A stretch of DNA of 64,000 nucleotides from Aulostomus chinensis (taxonomy: Eukaryota > Chordata > Actinopteri > Syngnathiformes > Aulostomidae), in assembly GCA_037954235.1 (NCBI GenBank), contig JBBMOA010000004.1:3857001-3921000 (forward strand), written 5' to 3'. Shown here piece by piece: positions 55,501 to 59,010 of the stretch (position 1 is its first letter; each line of letters starts with the position of its first letter). A program made the translations under genes and the position numbers. Under the pieces are notes generated by a model that was not told where the DNA came from, searched no databases, and worked only from the letters and a program-made list of their open reading frames with translations.

Positions 55501-57787
55501 CTCCTTCCTTTTCCTTCCTTCTCTGTCTTTTTTTACAGGGACGAGGTGGGCCAGAAGCCCAGCGTCTCATCAGGAACCGCTAAAGGTCACACTGACCTTG
55601 ATGGCCCTCTGTTCCACAGAAGTGGCACCAAAGGAGATGGTGAGTTTTTTACACTTTGGTTGTGGAACCAAAGTAAGGCTTCTCAAGCTGAACTCAGGGT
55701 AATTACCGTTATTTGCCTCCCTCGTAGACTCGGACTCAGACAGCGAGCTGTCGGTGGATGAACACAGCTCGTCCTACGCCTCCTCCCACTCCTCTGACAG
55801 CGACGATGACGACATCGATGTCAAGCCAAAGTGGAATAACGAGAGGCAGCCGGTTCACAGCACTCCGAAAGGTAAAGGTGAGGAGAAATTAATTTAGTTT
55901 TGATAAGGAGGCTTGAGTGGTTCTAAAATGGCCGATTCCATATCGTCTTACCAGTGGATTCAGTGTCCAATCACGTGAAGCCTTACTGGCCAACAGAGGT
56001 CACCACCGCCAGCGACAGCGAGGATCCCAGCGGGGCAGAGAGGCTGAGGGTGGAGACCAAGGTCAACGTGGAGCTTCACCCAGAGAATAAGTCCAACCAC
56101 ATAGGCGACAGAGACAGAGAGACGCCTCAGGAGAAGGACAGACAGATGGCCAGTAAGGATGCAGCACCGTCAGGTCAGACCAACAGCAACCACCAGCCTG
56201 AGCAGAGGAAAGGTGAGGGACTTCATGTGAGGGAATAAATGGGTTGATCAAATTGGGACGGCACTGACGCAAACTCCCGGTTTGTCTCAGGTATCCTCAA
56301 GAACAAGATCAGCTACCCTCCCCCGCTCACCGACAAGAACATGAAGAACCGACTGAGGGAGAAGCTAAGCGACTACAACTCCCCCACCATCACCTCCCCT
56401 CCCCCCAACAACAACATGACCACCTCCTCGCCTCCCCCTTCCGTCAACATCATGACCCCCTCATCCCGACGGCCTTCGCTCAGCTCCAACGACGGAGGTC
56501 GCCCCAGCAACCACGACTCTGTCATCAAACCTCCTGTTGCCCCCCGGCGACAGATTCCTGCTGGACAGCCGCCAGCGGAGGTTTACCGTGAAACCAACGG
56601 AGGAGTGGCGATGCACTTGAAGTCGGGCACAGTCAACGGGGGCAACGAGTCCGATTCAGAGTGAGTAGGCCAGGGATGCTTCAGCGTGTTGTGGGTTAAA
56701 CAGACAAATGAACTCCTTCTTATTTAATCTTGTACTCTAACTTTTTAATAACTTTTAACATTACCTCACTGTGTTTTAGCTGCAAAGATAACATGTACTA
56801 GTTGATGGTCAATGTCAACTTTTGCAACAGTGCATGCATCAACACAGCTGAAGGGACAGTCCAACATCTACCTGTCTTGTTGAAGGCACTGATAGCTTTA
56901 GTTGCTAGTTAGCTTACCTGCTGTGGCCATCATTTATAGACTTAAAGAGCTCGTGTTTGATGGTCTTTTGACTGGACTTGTCTGTATTTAGTGATCATTA
57001 GCTGCTGTACGAAGCTAAGCTAACTGGCTGCTAGGGGCATCTCTGTGTAGAACACAGATGTATTTTTGTCAGAGGATTTGAACGGGGATATTTACATTGG
57101 ATGTTTGATCGTTAGCAATTAGCTATGTGGCCAACAAAAGTTTAAAAGCCCCTGGCATTTTGTTCAGCGAGGTAACCCTCAGATAAACACCGCTACGGTT
57201 GAAAAGCTAACGTTTTTGGAAGCATGAACAATACGACCGATGCCTGACTCCACCACAACGAGCTTGGCGTTTTTTTCCCTGTTTTCAACGAGATGACATG
57301 AGTAGCCACTTGATAACACCCAACATTTTTAAGACACATCAACTACTTCTCAATTTGTAAGTGTTGTGTTTAGTGATTTCATTTATACCGTAGAAAAAAA
57401 TTGTTACGTTTTCCTGAAAGTATGGACTTTATCTCAGGCGTTTGACTGACAGTCCACTGAGTTTGAGATGAGGGAACCAGAAGTTCAACAATACGAACAT
57501 GTTTCCAGACTTAAGGGCTCAGGCCTGCGCGACTCTGATTGTCTTCCCCAACGTATTGAACTCTTCCTTTAACACCAGCATGAATAGAGAGACCATCCTG
57601 CTTTAAAGCTGCATGATAACTTCCTGCATCCCTGCACTCAGATCACCCTGCATGTTCTTGTCTTCCTCTCACCCTCCTCCTCTCCTTGCAACCATGCTCC
57701 CTGCACCCCCACCCCACCCTAACCCCCTCCCCTGTCCCTCCTTCCGTCTCTCCTGTTAACAGTGGCAGTAACGAGACTTCGATCTGA
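7378..57787 (+). CDS. celsr2: celsr2, partial (35 downstream exons): adhesion GPCR, Flamingo/CELSR family
   Basis: This is the gene-level entry for a spliced coding region of 5,681 nt in 35 exons. With one base carried in from the upstream exon it gives 1,894 codons including the stop, and every junction is in phase. The family consists of planar-cell-polarity and neuronal-guidance receptors at the plasma membrane that bind homophilically through cadherin repeats. The cadherin exon is outside the window. Seen here, in order: linker, EGF1-3, LamG1, EGF4, LamG2, EGF5-6, laminin EGF, hormone-receptor domain, GAIN/GPS, 7TM, tail. Paralogue choice rests on tail motifs (DSDSDSELS, KGILKNK, YPPPLT, RLREKL) and on LamG1 (PNIGRLGIPHGPSGEK), which fit vertebrate CELSR2 better than CELSR1 or CELSR3 from memory. 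A celsr1-type assignment is the main alternative. Confidence 0.88.
8036..8324 (+). CDS. celsr2: celsr2 window exon 2: EGF1 and most of EGF2
   Basis: The exon reads VLPFDDNICLREPCENYMKC, then VSVLKFDSS, FRPIHPINGLRCRC and GFTGDYCETE, which gives the six cysteines of EGF1. EGF2 begins at IDLCYSGPC and runs to LEDFTG. Acceptor tctgtag|gtt; donor actg|gtgagt; it ends in phase 1. The match to mammalian CELSR2 in this block is nearly residue for residue from memory, although CELSR1 is also close here. Confidence 0.95.
8681..8745. repeat. (CA)n microsatellite
   Basis: A long CA run flanked on both sides by GCGCACGC-type variants, 356 nt downstream of an exon donor. Confidence 0.97.
10427..11247 (-). 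mobile_element. candidate solo LTR (Gypsy-like ends), minus orientation
   Basis: The block differs from its surroundings. It is bounded by TGTTACGACC at the left and GGTCA at the right, so the minus strand would read TGACC...GGTCGTAACA with TG...CA ends. The minus strand also carries an AATAAA-type signal near the left end (plus-strand TTTATT at about 10509). I found no convincing 4-5 bp target duplication and no internal gag-pol sequence, so a solo LTR is inferred. Another non-autonomous element is possible. Confidence 0.4.
12401..12623 (+). CDS. celsr2: celsr2 window exon 3: end of EGF2, EGF3, start of laminin G1
   Basis: The split glycine codon leads into EHCELNASSGRC, closing EGF2. EGF3 is CVPGVCKNGGECVNRLAGGF with MCEC and CPPGEYEKPYC. 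It contains CVNRLAGGFMCEC, which fits the Asp/Asn beta-hydroxylation consensus Cx[DN]x4[FY]xCxC. Laminin G1 begins at RSFPGQSFVTFRGLRQRFHF. Acceptor tttgcatag; donor at|gtgagt in phase 2. Confidence 0.95.
12624..14182 (+). other. intron within laminin G1 (1.6 kb)
   Basis: The notable content is a (CA)n array at 13266-13333. A 121-codon frame at 13517-13882 looks like chance. The 3' end (ttaaatttgtttgcag) is a normal acceptor. Confidence 0.8.
13266..13333. repeat. (CA)n microsatellite
   Basis: A pure CA run of about 34 units. Confidence 0.97.
14183..14298 (+). CDS. celsr2: celsr2 window exon 4: laminin G1, second part
   Basis: The exon encodes FATRERNALLLYNGRFNEKH, then DFIALEIIDEQIQLTFSG, the core strands of LamG1. 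Acceptor tgtttgcag. The donor is gag|gttaga, a weak match to consensus, followed 16 nt later by a long TG array (14315-14367). It ends in phase 1 and joins GCGAGACAAAG in the next exon to give FSGGETKTTVSP. Confidence 0.92.
14315..14367. repeat. (TG)n microsatellite adjacent to a splice donor
   Basis: The run starts 16 nt after the donor of the laminin G1 exon ending at 14298. In the transcript it is a UG repeat. Confidence 0.97.
14705..14744. repeat. (CA)n microsatellite
   Basis: A pure CA run of about 20 units. Confidence 0.96.
15328..15689 (+). mobile_element. tRNA-type SINE copy 1, full length, plus orientation
   Basis: The head TGGTGCAGTGG (15328-15338) matches a Pol III A box. GCTCAAGTCC (15373-15382) is one base from a B box. 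The body runs through the typical ATGTTCTCCCTGTTCCTGC, AGTCCAAAGACATC, GCCATGGACTGGTGACC and GGGATAGGCTCC blocks to a GGATGGATTGATGG tail. Flanks aaacataaccc (15317-15327) and aaaaataaccc (15690-15700) form a target-site duplication with one mismatch. There are four further copies in the window. Confidence 0.8.
15711..15789. repeat. ~21-bp tandem repeat, about four units
   Basis: The unit is close to AAATCTAAAAGCTTTGTTTGG, with small differences between copies. It lies just 3' of the SINE copy and may have grown from its insertion site. On the minus strand it gives a meaningless heptapeptide periodicity. Confidence 0.85.
16817..17146 (-). mobile_element. tRNA-type SINE copy 2, minus orientation
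   Basis: It reads as the reverse complement of the same family: an ATCCATCC tail at the left, then GGAGCCTATCCCAGC, TGCATGTCTTTGGA and CCACTGCACCGCCGAG at the head end. GCTGAATCTA occurs at both edges (16807-16816, its last two bases taken here as duplication, and 17147-17156), a 10-bp target-site duplication. This copy is more diverged than copy 1 and lies inverted to it. Confidence 0.75.
17644..17732 (+). CDS. celsr2: celsr2 window exon 5: laminin G1, third part
   Basis: The exon encodes GETKTTVSPYIPGGVSDGHW, then HSVQLHYYNK. GGVSDGxWHxVxxxYYNK is a CELSR LamG1 signature. Acceptor cttcatccag; donor aag|gtaagg; phase 0 at its 3' end. It is followed by the longest intron in the window. Confidence 0.93.
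20731..20763. repeat. (TG)n microsatellite
   Basis: A TG run of about 16 units. Confidence 0.95.
22074..22187 (+). mobile_element. SINE copy 3, 5'-truncated, with perfect 15-bp target duplication
   Basis: Only the 3' third of the family is present: GACCTGTCCAGGGTGAACCC, GGGATAGGCTCC, a long C run and the ATGGATGGATGG tail. GAGACATTTGGTTCC occurs identically at 22059-22073 and 22188-22202. 5' truncation plus a perfect 15-bp duplication is the mark of target-primed reverse transcription, so this copy dates the family as a non-LTR retroposon. Confidence 0.88.
22656..22766 (+). mobile_element. SINE copy 4, internally deleted
   Basis: The complete head (GGGCGGCACGGTGGCGCAGT, containing an exact A-box match TGGCGCAGTGG) is joined directly to the tail (ACTGGGATAGGCTCC to ATGGATGG), with the body missing. 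Flanks attgtttttcc (22645-22655) and attatttttcc (22767-22777) are a one-mismatch target-site duplication. Confidence 0.8.
23900..23980 (+). CDS. celsr2: candidate cassette exon of celsr2, 27 codons, in laminin G1
   Basis: An 81-nt open segment has a branch-point-like ctaat at about 23861, a long pyrimidine tract (atctctctctcacggtgtct) ending in cccag at 23899, and a GAG|gtaacc donor at 23981. Both flanking exons (17644-17732 and 32587-32744) meet at phase 0, so inclusion would add exactly 27 residues, from DGGSLMDSSGAL to LELNQKE, between YYNK and PNIG. The insert has no cysteine and no sequon. I know of no such exon in mammalian CELSR2. Expression is not shown by sequence alone, and a chance exon-like segment remains possible. 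Confidence 0.45.
26823..26892. repeat. (TG)n microsatellite
   Basis: A pure TG run of about 35 units. Confidence 0.97.
27619..27687. repeat. (TG)n microsatellite
   Basis: A TG run with one TC interruption. Confidence 0.97.
27997..28045. repeat. (CA)n microsatellite
   Basis: A CA run with two CATA interruptions at its 5' side. It lies about 300 nt from the TG array at 27619-27687, so the two could pair in the transcript. Confidence 0.95.
30254..30324. repeat. (TC)n(AC)n compound microsatellite
   Basis: A TC run passes directly into an AC run. Confidence 0.97.
31405..31448. repeat. (TC)n microsatellite
   Basis: A TC run with one GC interruption. Confidence 0.96.
32587..32744 (+). CDS. celsr2: celsr2 window exon 6: laminin G1, fourth part
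   Basis: The exon encodes PNIGRLGIPHGPSGEKVAVV, then AVDDCDISMAIRFGKQIGNY and SCAAQGTQTGQKK. The PNIG...HGPSGEK stretch separates CELSR2 from CELSR1 and CELSR3, whose equivalents differ here. Acceptor tttattttcag; donor aaaa|gtaagg; phase 0 in, phase 2 out. Confidence 0.95.
32745..34448 (+). other. intron within laminin G1 (1.7 kb)
   Basis: I see no repeat array or recognisable element. A purine-rich stretch at 33410-33460 and a run of A at about 33580 are the only compositional features. Confidence 0.75.
34449..34612 (+). CDS. celsr2: celsr2 window exon 7: end of laminin G1
   Basis: The exon encodes SLDLTGPLLLGGVPNLPEDF, then PVRNRDFVGCMRNLSIDSRP and IDMASYIANNGTTAG. The FVGCMRNL cysteine closes the LamG domain, and NLS and NGT are sequons. 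Acceptor gtcctcag; donor cag|gtagca; phase 1 out. Confidence 0.95.
34865..34990 (+). CDS. celsr2: celsr2 window exon 8: EGF4
   Basis: The exon encodes CPAKRNFCTPTVCQNGGVC, VSKWNTYSCDC and PTGYGGKNCEQ, the single EGF repeat between the two LamG domains. Acceptor ttgttcag; donor aag|gtgagt; phase 1. Confidence 0.95.
35823..36184 (+). mobile_element. tRNA-type SINE copy 5, near full length
   Basis: The head GGCATGGTGGTGCAGTGGTC leads through CATGTTCTCCCTGTTCCTGC, AGTCCAAAGACATC and GCCATGGACTGGTGACC to GGGATAGGCTCC and an AAATGGATGCACGG tail. attattgcatcca (35810-35822) and attatggcatcca (36185-36197) form a one-mismatch target duplication. Confidence 0.82.
36278..36310. repeat. (AT)n microsatellite
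   Basis: A TA run of about 14 units with a flanking TATAATA. Confidence 0.9.
37702..37868 (+). CDS. celsr2: celsr2 window exon 9: laminin G2, first part
   Basis: The exon encodes VMPSPQFFDGQALVSWSEPE, then VTVAVPWYMGLMFRTRQPAG and NLMQANAGKSSTINLM. The VPWYxGLMFRTR block is typical of CELSR LamG2. Acceptor ttgcgctcag; donor atg|gtgagc; phase 0 out. Confidence 0.94.
38032..38217 (+). CDS. celsr2: celsr2 window exon 10: laminin G2, second part
   Basis: The exon encodes VSEQHVRMEVLLRQHLVASL, then SFPQVRVNDGEWHHLLVELR and SVKDGKDIKYMAAVSLDYGM with YQ. VNDGEWHHLLVEL is the LamG DGxWH signature. Acceptor caccccag; donor cag|gtgggt; phase 0 on both sides. Confidence 0.94.
38294..38407 (+). CDS. 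celsr2: celsr2 window exon 11: laminin G2, third part (NAGNAG acceptor)
   Basis: The exon encodes KSVEIGNDLPGLKLQTLHVG, then GLPGEGNHVTKGFIGCIQ. The acceptor is a tandem AAGCAG (38288-38293), so the exon may start at 38291 (adding one Gln) or 38294; both are in frame. Donor cag|gttagt. The first intron side is only 76 nt. Confidence 0.92.
38495..38669 (+). CDS. celsr2: celsr2 window exon 12: end of laminin G2, EGF5
   Basis: The exon encodes GVRMGETSTNIANVNMAQGL, then KIRVEEGCDLADPCDSNICP and DNSHCSDDWSTHTCVCDP. Acceptor ccatcag; donor cag|gtacta; phase 1 out. EGF5 is completed in the next exon by GYFGKEC. Confidence 0.94.
38753..38894 (+). CDS. celsr2: celsr2 window exon 13: end of EGF5, EGF6
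   Basis: The exon encodes GYFGKECVDACQLNPCEHVS, then TCVRKPSSSHGYTCECGQNY and YGQYCENK. Acceptor cttgcag; donor aa|gtacgt; phase 2 out. Confidence 0.94.
38895..40885 (+). other. intron before the laminin-type EGF (2.0 kb)
   Basis: The main content is a long (TG)n tract at 39461-39558, with a shorter TG/CG-rich stretch at about 39848-39905 and an A-rich run at about 40745-40770. No exon candidate was seen. Confidence 0.8.
39461..39558. repeat. (TG)n microsatellite, compound
   Basis: A TG run, a GCGCGTGCATGCG interruption, and a second TG run. Confidence 0.97.
40886..41006 (+). CDS. celsr2: celsr2 window exon 14: laminin-type EGF, first part
   Basis: The exon encodes AEKPCPQGWWGSPMCGPCNC, then DTGRGFHKDCNKTTGECRCK. 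CPxGWWGxPxCGPCNC and DCNKTxGxCxCK are CELSR signatures. Acceptor tgctaacag; donor aag|gtaaaa; phase 0 out. Confidence 0.95.
41159..41342 (+). CDS. celsr2: celsr2 window exon 15: laminin-type EGF, second part
   Basis: The exon encodes ENHYRPEGEDTCYPCECFSV, then GSESRTCDPISGQCPCKGGV and IGRQCNRCDNPFAEVTSTGC. CxPGVIGRQCNRCDNPFAEVT is a family hallmark, though here the P of CKPG is a G. Acceptor cctcctgcag; donor aag|gtatgg; phase 1 out. Confidence 0.95.
41343..42715 (+). other. intron before the hormone-receptor domain (1.4 kb)
   Basis: A/T-rich sequence, with a T run at 42360-42375 followed by a G run. No repeat element or exon was recognised. The acceptor tract (cctcgccctccacag) is good. Confidence 0.75.
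42716..42817 (+). CDS. celsr2: celsr2 window exon 16: hormone-receptor domain, first part
   Basis: The exon encodes VVYEGCPKAFDAGIWWPKTK, then FGRPAAMNCPKGSIG. CPKAxxxGIWWPxTKFGxPAxxxCPKG is the CELSR HormR motif. Donor atcg|gtgagt; phase 1 on both sides. Confidence 0.95.
42818..44214 (+). other. intron within the hormone-receptor domain (1.4 kb)
   Basis: It contains a (TG)n(AG)n array at 43752-43812 and a 104-codon open stretch at 43863-44174 that I do not recognise (see findings). GCTAGCTTAGCT-type words recur around 43080-43320. Confidence 0.75.
43752..43812. repeat. (TG)n(AG)n compound microsatellite
   Basis: A TG run passing into GA repeats and short CACAGA variants. Confidence 0.95.
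44215..44309 (+). CDS. celsr2: celsr2 window exon 17: end of hormone-receptor domain
   Basis: The exon encodes TAIRHCSDEKGWLLPELFNC, then TTATFFHLKKL. RHCxxxxGWLxPxLFNCT closes the HormR domain. Acceptor gttttttag; donor ctg|gtgatt; phase 0 out. Confidence 0.95.
44641..44850 (+). CDS. celsr2: celsr2 window exon 18: GAIN subdomain A, first part
   Basis: The exon encodes NEDLRRNSSRMDSERSKNIV, then RLLHSATNNTPHYYGNDVKT, AAQLLNHVLLYESQQAGFDL and TAMKDAEFNE. YxGNDVxxAxQLLxHVLxxES matches helices of the CELSR GAIN domain. Acceptor ctcctccag; donor gag|gtgata; phase 0. Confidence 0.95.
44990..45173 (+). CDS. celsr2: celsr2 window exon 19: GAIN subdomain A, second part
   Basis: The exon encodes NLVRAGSAILDPDTKEHWEQ, then IQRTEGGTAHLLRNFELYAN and TLAQNVRKTYLKPFTIVTDN with M. 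Acceptor tttttccag; donor atga|gtgagt; phase 1 out. Confidence 0.95.
45369..45512 (+). CDS. celsr2: celsr2 window exon 20: GAIN domain
   Basis: The exon encodes ILTVDYLDVSEPERATFPRF, then QEIQEEYPKELGSSVHFPQF and NLRTQGPR. The frame stays open through the 84-nt intron that follows, so retention of that intron would not stop translation. Acceptor gttcttag; donor agag|gtagaa; phase 1. Confidence 0.93.
45597..45780 (+). CDS. celsr2: celsr2 window exon 21: GAIN domain with tetrabasic site
   Basis: The exon encodes AEPNPAPAAQTDAPLEEEHT, then LSDRRRRHLEPAVHPPVAVV and IVYKSLGKLLPERYDPDRRS. The RRRR run sits where mammalian CELSR2 has RRRRH and resembles a proprotein-convertase site. Acceptor ctgaaacag; donor tgag|gtatgg; phase 2 out. 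Confidence 0.93.
46201..46368 (+). CDS. celsr2: celsr2 window exon 22: GAIN subdomain B
   Basis: The exon encodes LPNRPVINTAIVSATVHSEG, then PPLPPVLDPPITLEYTLLET and EERTKPVCVFWNHSIA. KPVCVFWNHS begins the GPS motif. Acceptor gccttcag; donor ttgc|gtgagt; phase 2. Confidence 0.95.
46460..46586 (+). CDS. celsr2: celsr2 window exon 23: GPS motif and start of tethered segment
   Basis: The exon encodes IGGTGGWSSKGCEVLNRNNS, then HISCQCNHMTSFAVLMDISK. The four GPS cysteines and both tryptophans are present. The cleavage triad reads H-M-T, fitting H-x-S/T, so TSFAVLMD would be the tethered segment. Acceptor gtgtttag; donor gag|gtatcg; phase 0 out. Confidence 0.95.
46672..46872 (+). CDS. celsr2: celsr2 window exon 24: TM1 and TM2
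   Basis: The exon encodes HGEVLPLKIVTYTTVSISLF, then LLLLTLILLCLL (TM1), RRLSSNLHVIHRNL, and VAALFFSELVFLLGINQTDN (TM2). Acceptor ccccccacag; donor ccg|gtagga; phase 0. Confidence 0.95.
49070..49156. repeat. (TG)n microsatellite, longest pure array in the window
   Basis: An uninterrupted TG run of about 43 units. Confidence 0.98.
50236..50292. repeat. perfect inverted repeat (hairpin), 24-bp stem, 5-nt loop
   Basis: The left arm GAAAATGTTATTCTGTTCAT (continuing TTTA) at 50238-50261 is the exact reverse complement of 50267-50290, with GTCTT between. One further C-G pair lies beyond a G-T mismatch at the base. Nothing around it explains the structure. Confidence 0.9.
51331..51505 (+). CDS. 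celsr2: celsr2 window exon 25: TM3 and most of TM4
   Basis: The exon encodes FVCTVIAILLHYFYMCTFAW, then MFVEGLHIYRMLTELRNINH, GHMRFYYAMGWGIPAIIT. The TM3 cysteine is the expected disulfide partner of ECL2 in this class. Acceptor cctccttccag; donor actg|gtgaga; phase 1. Confidence 0.95.
51905..52017 (+). CDS. celsr2: celsr2 window exon 26: ECL2 and TM5 start
   Basis: The exon encodes GLAVGLDPQGYGNPDFCWLS, then VHDTLIWSFAGPIFVVVL. GLDPxGYGNPDFCWLS is close to invariant in CELSR proteins. Acceptor gttatag; donor ttg|gtacgt; phase 0 out. Confidence 0.95.
52285..52364 (+). CDS. celsr2: celsr2 window exon 27: end of TM5 and ICL3
   Basis: The exon encodes VNIVIFILAAKASCGRRQKV, then AEKSGA. Its own start, GTAAAC, mimics a donor, but the reading frame and family sequence place the acceptor at tccaaag|gta. 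Donor ctat|gtgagt; phase 2 out. Confidence 0.92.
52445..52499. repeat. (TG)n microsatellite beside the TM6-exon acceptor
   Basis: About 27 TG units fill more than a third of a 147-nt intron and end 12 nt before the exon at 52512, replacing much of the expected pyrimidine tract. Confidence 0.97.
52512..52638 (+). CDS. celsr2: celsr2 window exon 28: TM6 and first half of TM7
   Basis: The exon encodes PALRMAFLLLLLISATWLLG, then LMAVNSDVLTFHYLFAAFSC with LQ. Its 127-nt length means skipping would shift the frame. Acceptor ttcacctcctcag directly after a TG array; donor cag|gtaaca; phase 0 out. Confidence 0.95.
52724..52849 (+). CDS. celsr2: celsr2 window exon 29: end of TM7, start of cytoplasmic tail
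   Basis: The exon encodes GVFIFFFHVIFNKEVRKNLK, then NVFTGKKNIPDESAATRASL with LT. NxEVRKxLK is the usual junction of TM7 and tail. Acceptor cttcccag; donor acg|gtgagt; phase 0. Confidence 0.95.
52921..53057 (+). CDS. celsr2: celsr2 window exon 30: tail, with two in-frame donors
   Basis: The exon encodes RSLNCNNTYTEDGHLYRSGI, then GESTVSLESTLR. It can end at a proximal donor (ctcag|gtcagc, exon end 53015) or a distal one (ctcag|gtacaa, exon end 53057). The distal form adds 14 residues ending in SSYLAYTLR. Both leave phase 2 and join DEVGQKP. The proximal junction matches mammalian CELSR2; the extra segment resembles CELSR1. Confidence 0.9.
53058..55538 (+). other. 2.5-kb intron in the tail region
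   Basis: It contains the degenerate ~80-bp minisatellite at 53629-54105, then unremarkable sequence with a G run at about 54862. The 3' end has a long pyrimidine tract (ttccttttccttccttctct) before acag at 55538. Confidence 0.8.
53629..54105. repeat. degenerate minisatellite, ~80-bp unit, six copies
   Basis: Each unit has the order TGCTACTG..GTTAGCATGCTAACCAG, CTAG.CCTAGTCC, TCCTGTCCTACAATATCACTT and TCTACCACAAGAGGTGGTAG, in diverged form. Copies start near 53629, 53708, 53779, 53863, 53946 and 54023. Confidence 0.85.
55539..55639 (+). CDS. celsr2: celsr2 window exon 31: cytoplasmic tail
   Basis: The exon encodes DEVGQKPSVSSGTAKGHTDL, then DGPLFHRSGTKGD. HTDLDxxxFHR also occurs in CELSR3-type tails, suggesting an ancestral segment. 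Acceptor tttttacag; donor gatg|gtgagt; phase 1. Confidence 0.92.
55728..55871 (+). CDS. celsr2: celsr2 window exon 32: acidic serine-rich tail block, tandem donor
   Basis: The exon encodes DSDSDSELSVDEHSSSYASS, then HSSDSDDDDIDVKPKWNNER and QPVHSTPK. This block is one of the best CELSR2 markers. Two donors lie 6 nt apart: ...aaag|gtaaag (exon end 55871) and ggtaaag|gtgagg (exon end 55877), the latter adding two residues (GK). Acceptor ccctcgtag. Confidence 0.92.
55955..56212 (+). CDS. celsr2: celsr2 window exon 33: cytoplasmic tail
   Basis: The exon encodes VDSVSNHVKPYWPTEVTTAS, then DSEDPSGAERLRVETKVNVE and LHPENKSNHIGDRD..., ending QPEQRK. ASDSEDPSG and RLxVETKVxVELH match mammalian CELSR2. 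Donor aaag|gtgagg; phase 1. Confidence 0.94.
56291..56660 (+). CDS. celsr2: celsr2 window exon 34: cytoplasmic tail with proline-rich region
   Basis: The exon encodes GILKNKISYPPPLTDKNMKN, RLREKLSDYNSPTITSPPPN, a proline/serine/asparagine-rich stretch, then VIKPPVAPRRQIPAGQPPAE and GGVAMHLKSGTVNGGNESDS. PVAPRR fits a class II SH3 ligand (PxxPxR). The exon ends ga|gtgagt in phase 2. If the intron is retained the frame reads E then TGA at once. Confidence 0.94.
56661..57762 (+). other. last intron (1.1 kb)
   Basis: It begins gtgagtagg and ends with a long pyrimidine tract (ccctccttccgtctctcctg) and ttaacag. No repeat array is present. TAGCTA-type words recur at 56900-57130. Confidence 0.8.
57763..57787 (+). 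CDS. celsr2: celsr2 window exon 35: last coding exon, C-terminus GSNETSI
   Basis: A 25-nt coding tip completes the split Asp codon and adds GSNETSI before TGA (57785-57787). The ETSI end fits a class I PDZ ligand (S/T-x-hydrophobic). The same exon continues into the 3' UTR. Confidence 0.85.
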
Positions 57788-58462
57788 CCTGTTAGGAAAA
57801 CTCAGACCAGCCTGCCATTATGAGAGGAGGAAGAGGAGCAGCAAGGAAGAAAGAAGACAAGAGGAGGGGAACACAACGAACTGGAGGGGAGCGAAAGATG
57901 GAGGTGGAAGGGAGTGATGGTCTCCATGCCTGATCTACCACCCATCCCTCTTTCTTTGTTCCTTTTCTCTGGAGAGCAGTATTAAAGGCAGACTTTTGGA
58001 CTGCCTGAGAAAAGAAGACCAGAAATGAAAAATGATCAAGGGAATGTTGTGTTGGACGAAGAGATGGAAGACACAGAGCCACGAGTGCCAAAACTGGAGA
58101 GTCACGAGATGAAGAATTCTCCCAGAATGAATGTGCAAAGTGACTTCCCTCTGCTGTGTGTGGGGGCGGTGGTGAGGGGTCATGACGTTAACTCTCCCTT
58201 TCGAGTTTGGAAAGCTGGACAGCACTGATGCATGAACCCAAACATGCCGGTACTTTGTAGTCCAAAATGATTACAAGGACTACAAGTCATTCAGCCCAGT
58301 GAAAAGAAGGCAAAATCCAGACTCGACCTGTTCTCACTGACACGGGGACACATCGGACACATCATGCACCAAGTGCTCTTTTGTGTTAGTTTTTGTAACT
58401 CTGAGAGGGGCTCGCTCAGCCCCTCAGTGCAGTGGAACTCATGTGTACATAGTAATGTGATG

Positions 58463-58468
58463 AATAAA
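58463..58468 (+). terminator. celsr2: proximal poly(A) signal AATAAA
   Basis: A canonical hexamer about 675 nt after the stop codon, followed by a T/GT-rich stretch (atctattttgtatttcaggt). Confidence 0.6.
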
Positions 58469-58608
58469 TGATCTATTTTGTATTTCAGGTGTAGCTAGAA
58501 AATGTTTCAAATCATTCGCCTGTGTTAAGTAAACCACTCAATGAGCCGCTTTCATCAACTAGACAATTCTGGGAGAAAACATGCCTTCGTCCTGGACCCC
58601 TGAGGACT

Positions 58609-58609
<1 letters not shown>

Positions 58610-58667
<58 letters not shown>
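58610..58667. repeat. (GC)n(AC)n microsatellite
   Basis: A short GC run passes into a long AC run just after the proximal poly(A) signal. Confidence 0.97.
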
Positions 58668-58668
<1 letters not shown>

Positions 58669-58759
58669 CTATTTTAGCCTGTAGCATGCTTTCAGGAGAT
58701 GCTTCTCAGCAGTATACATGCACTCACATTCTAAGTACATAAACAACCCGTAATGGATG

Positions 58760-58769
58760 GTGTGTGTGT

Positions 58770-58843
<74 letters not shown>
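58760..58843. repeat. (TG)n(AG)n compound microsatellite
   Basis: A TG run with one TC interruption passes directly into an AG run. Confidence 0.97.
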
Positions 58844-58844
<1 letters not shown>

Positions 58845-58966
58845 GGAATGTTCTAAGTGTGTGCACACAGGGCCCAAATGAACATCAATGAATTATTAAG
58901 TTGAAAACTCTGTTTGAGCACTATGAACTTGAAGCCTTCTTTTCCTGTGTCCATCCTGCACCAGTG

Positions 58967-58969
<3 letters not shown>

Positions 58970-59008
<39 letters not shown>
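58970..59008. repeat. (CA)n microsatellite
   Basis: A CA run within the possible long 3' UTR. Confidence 0.96.
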
Positions 59009-59010
<2 letters not shown>

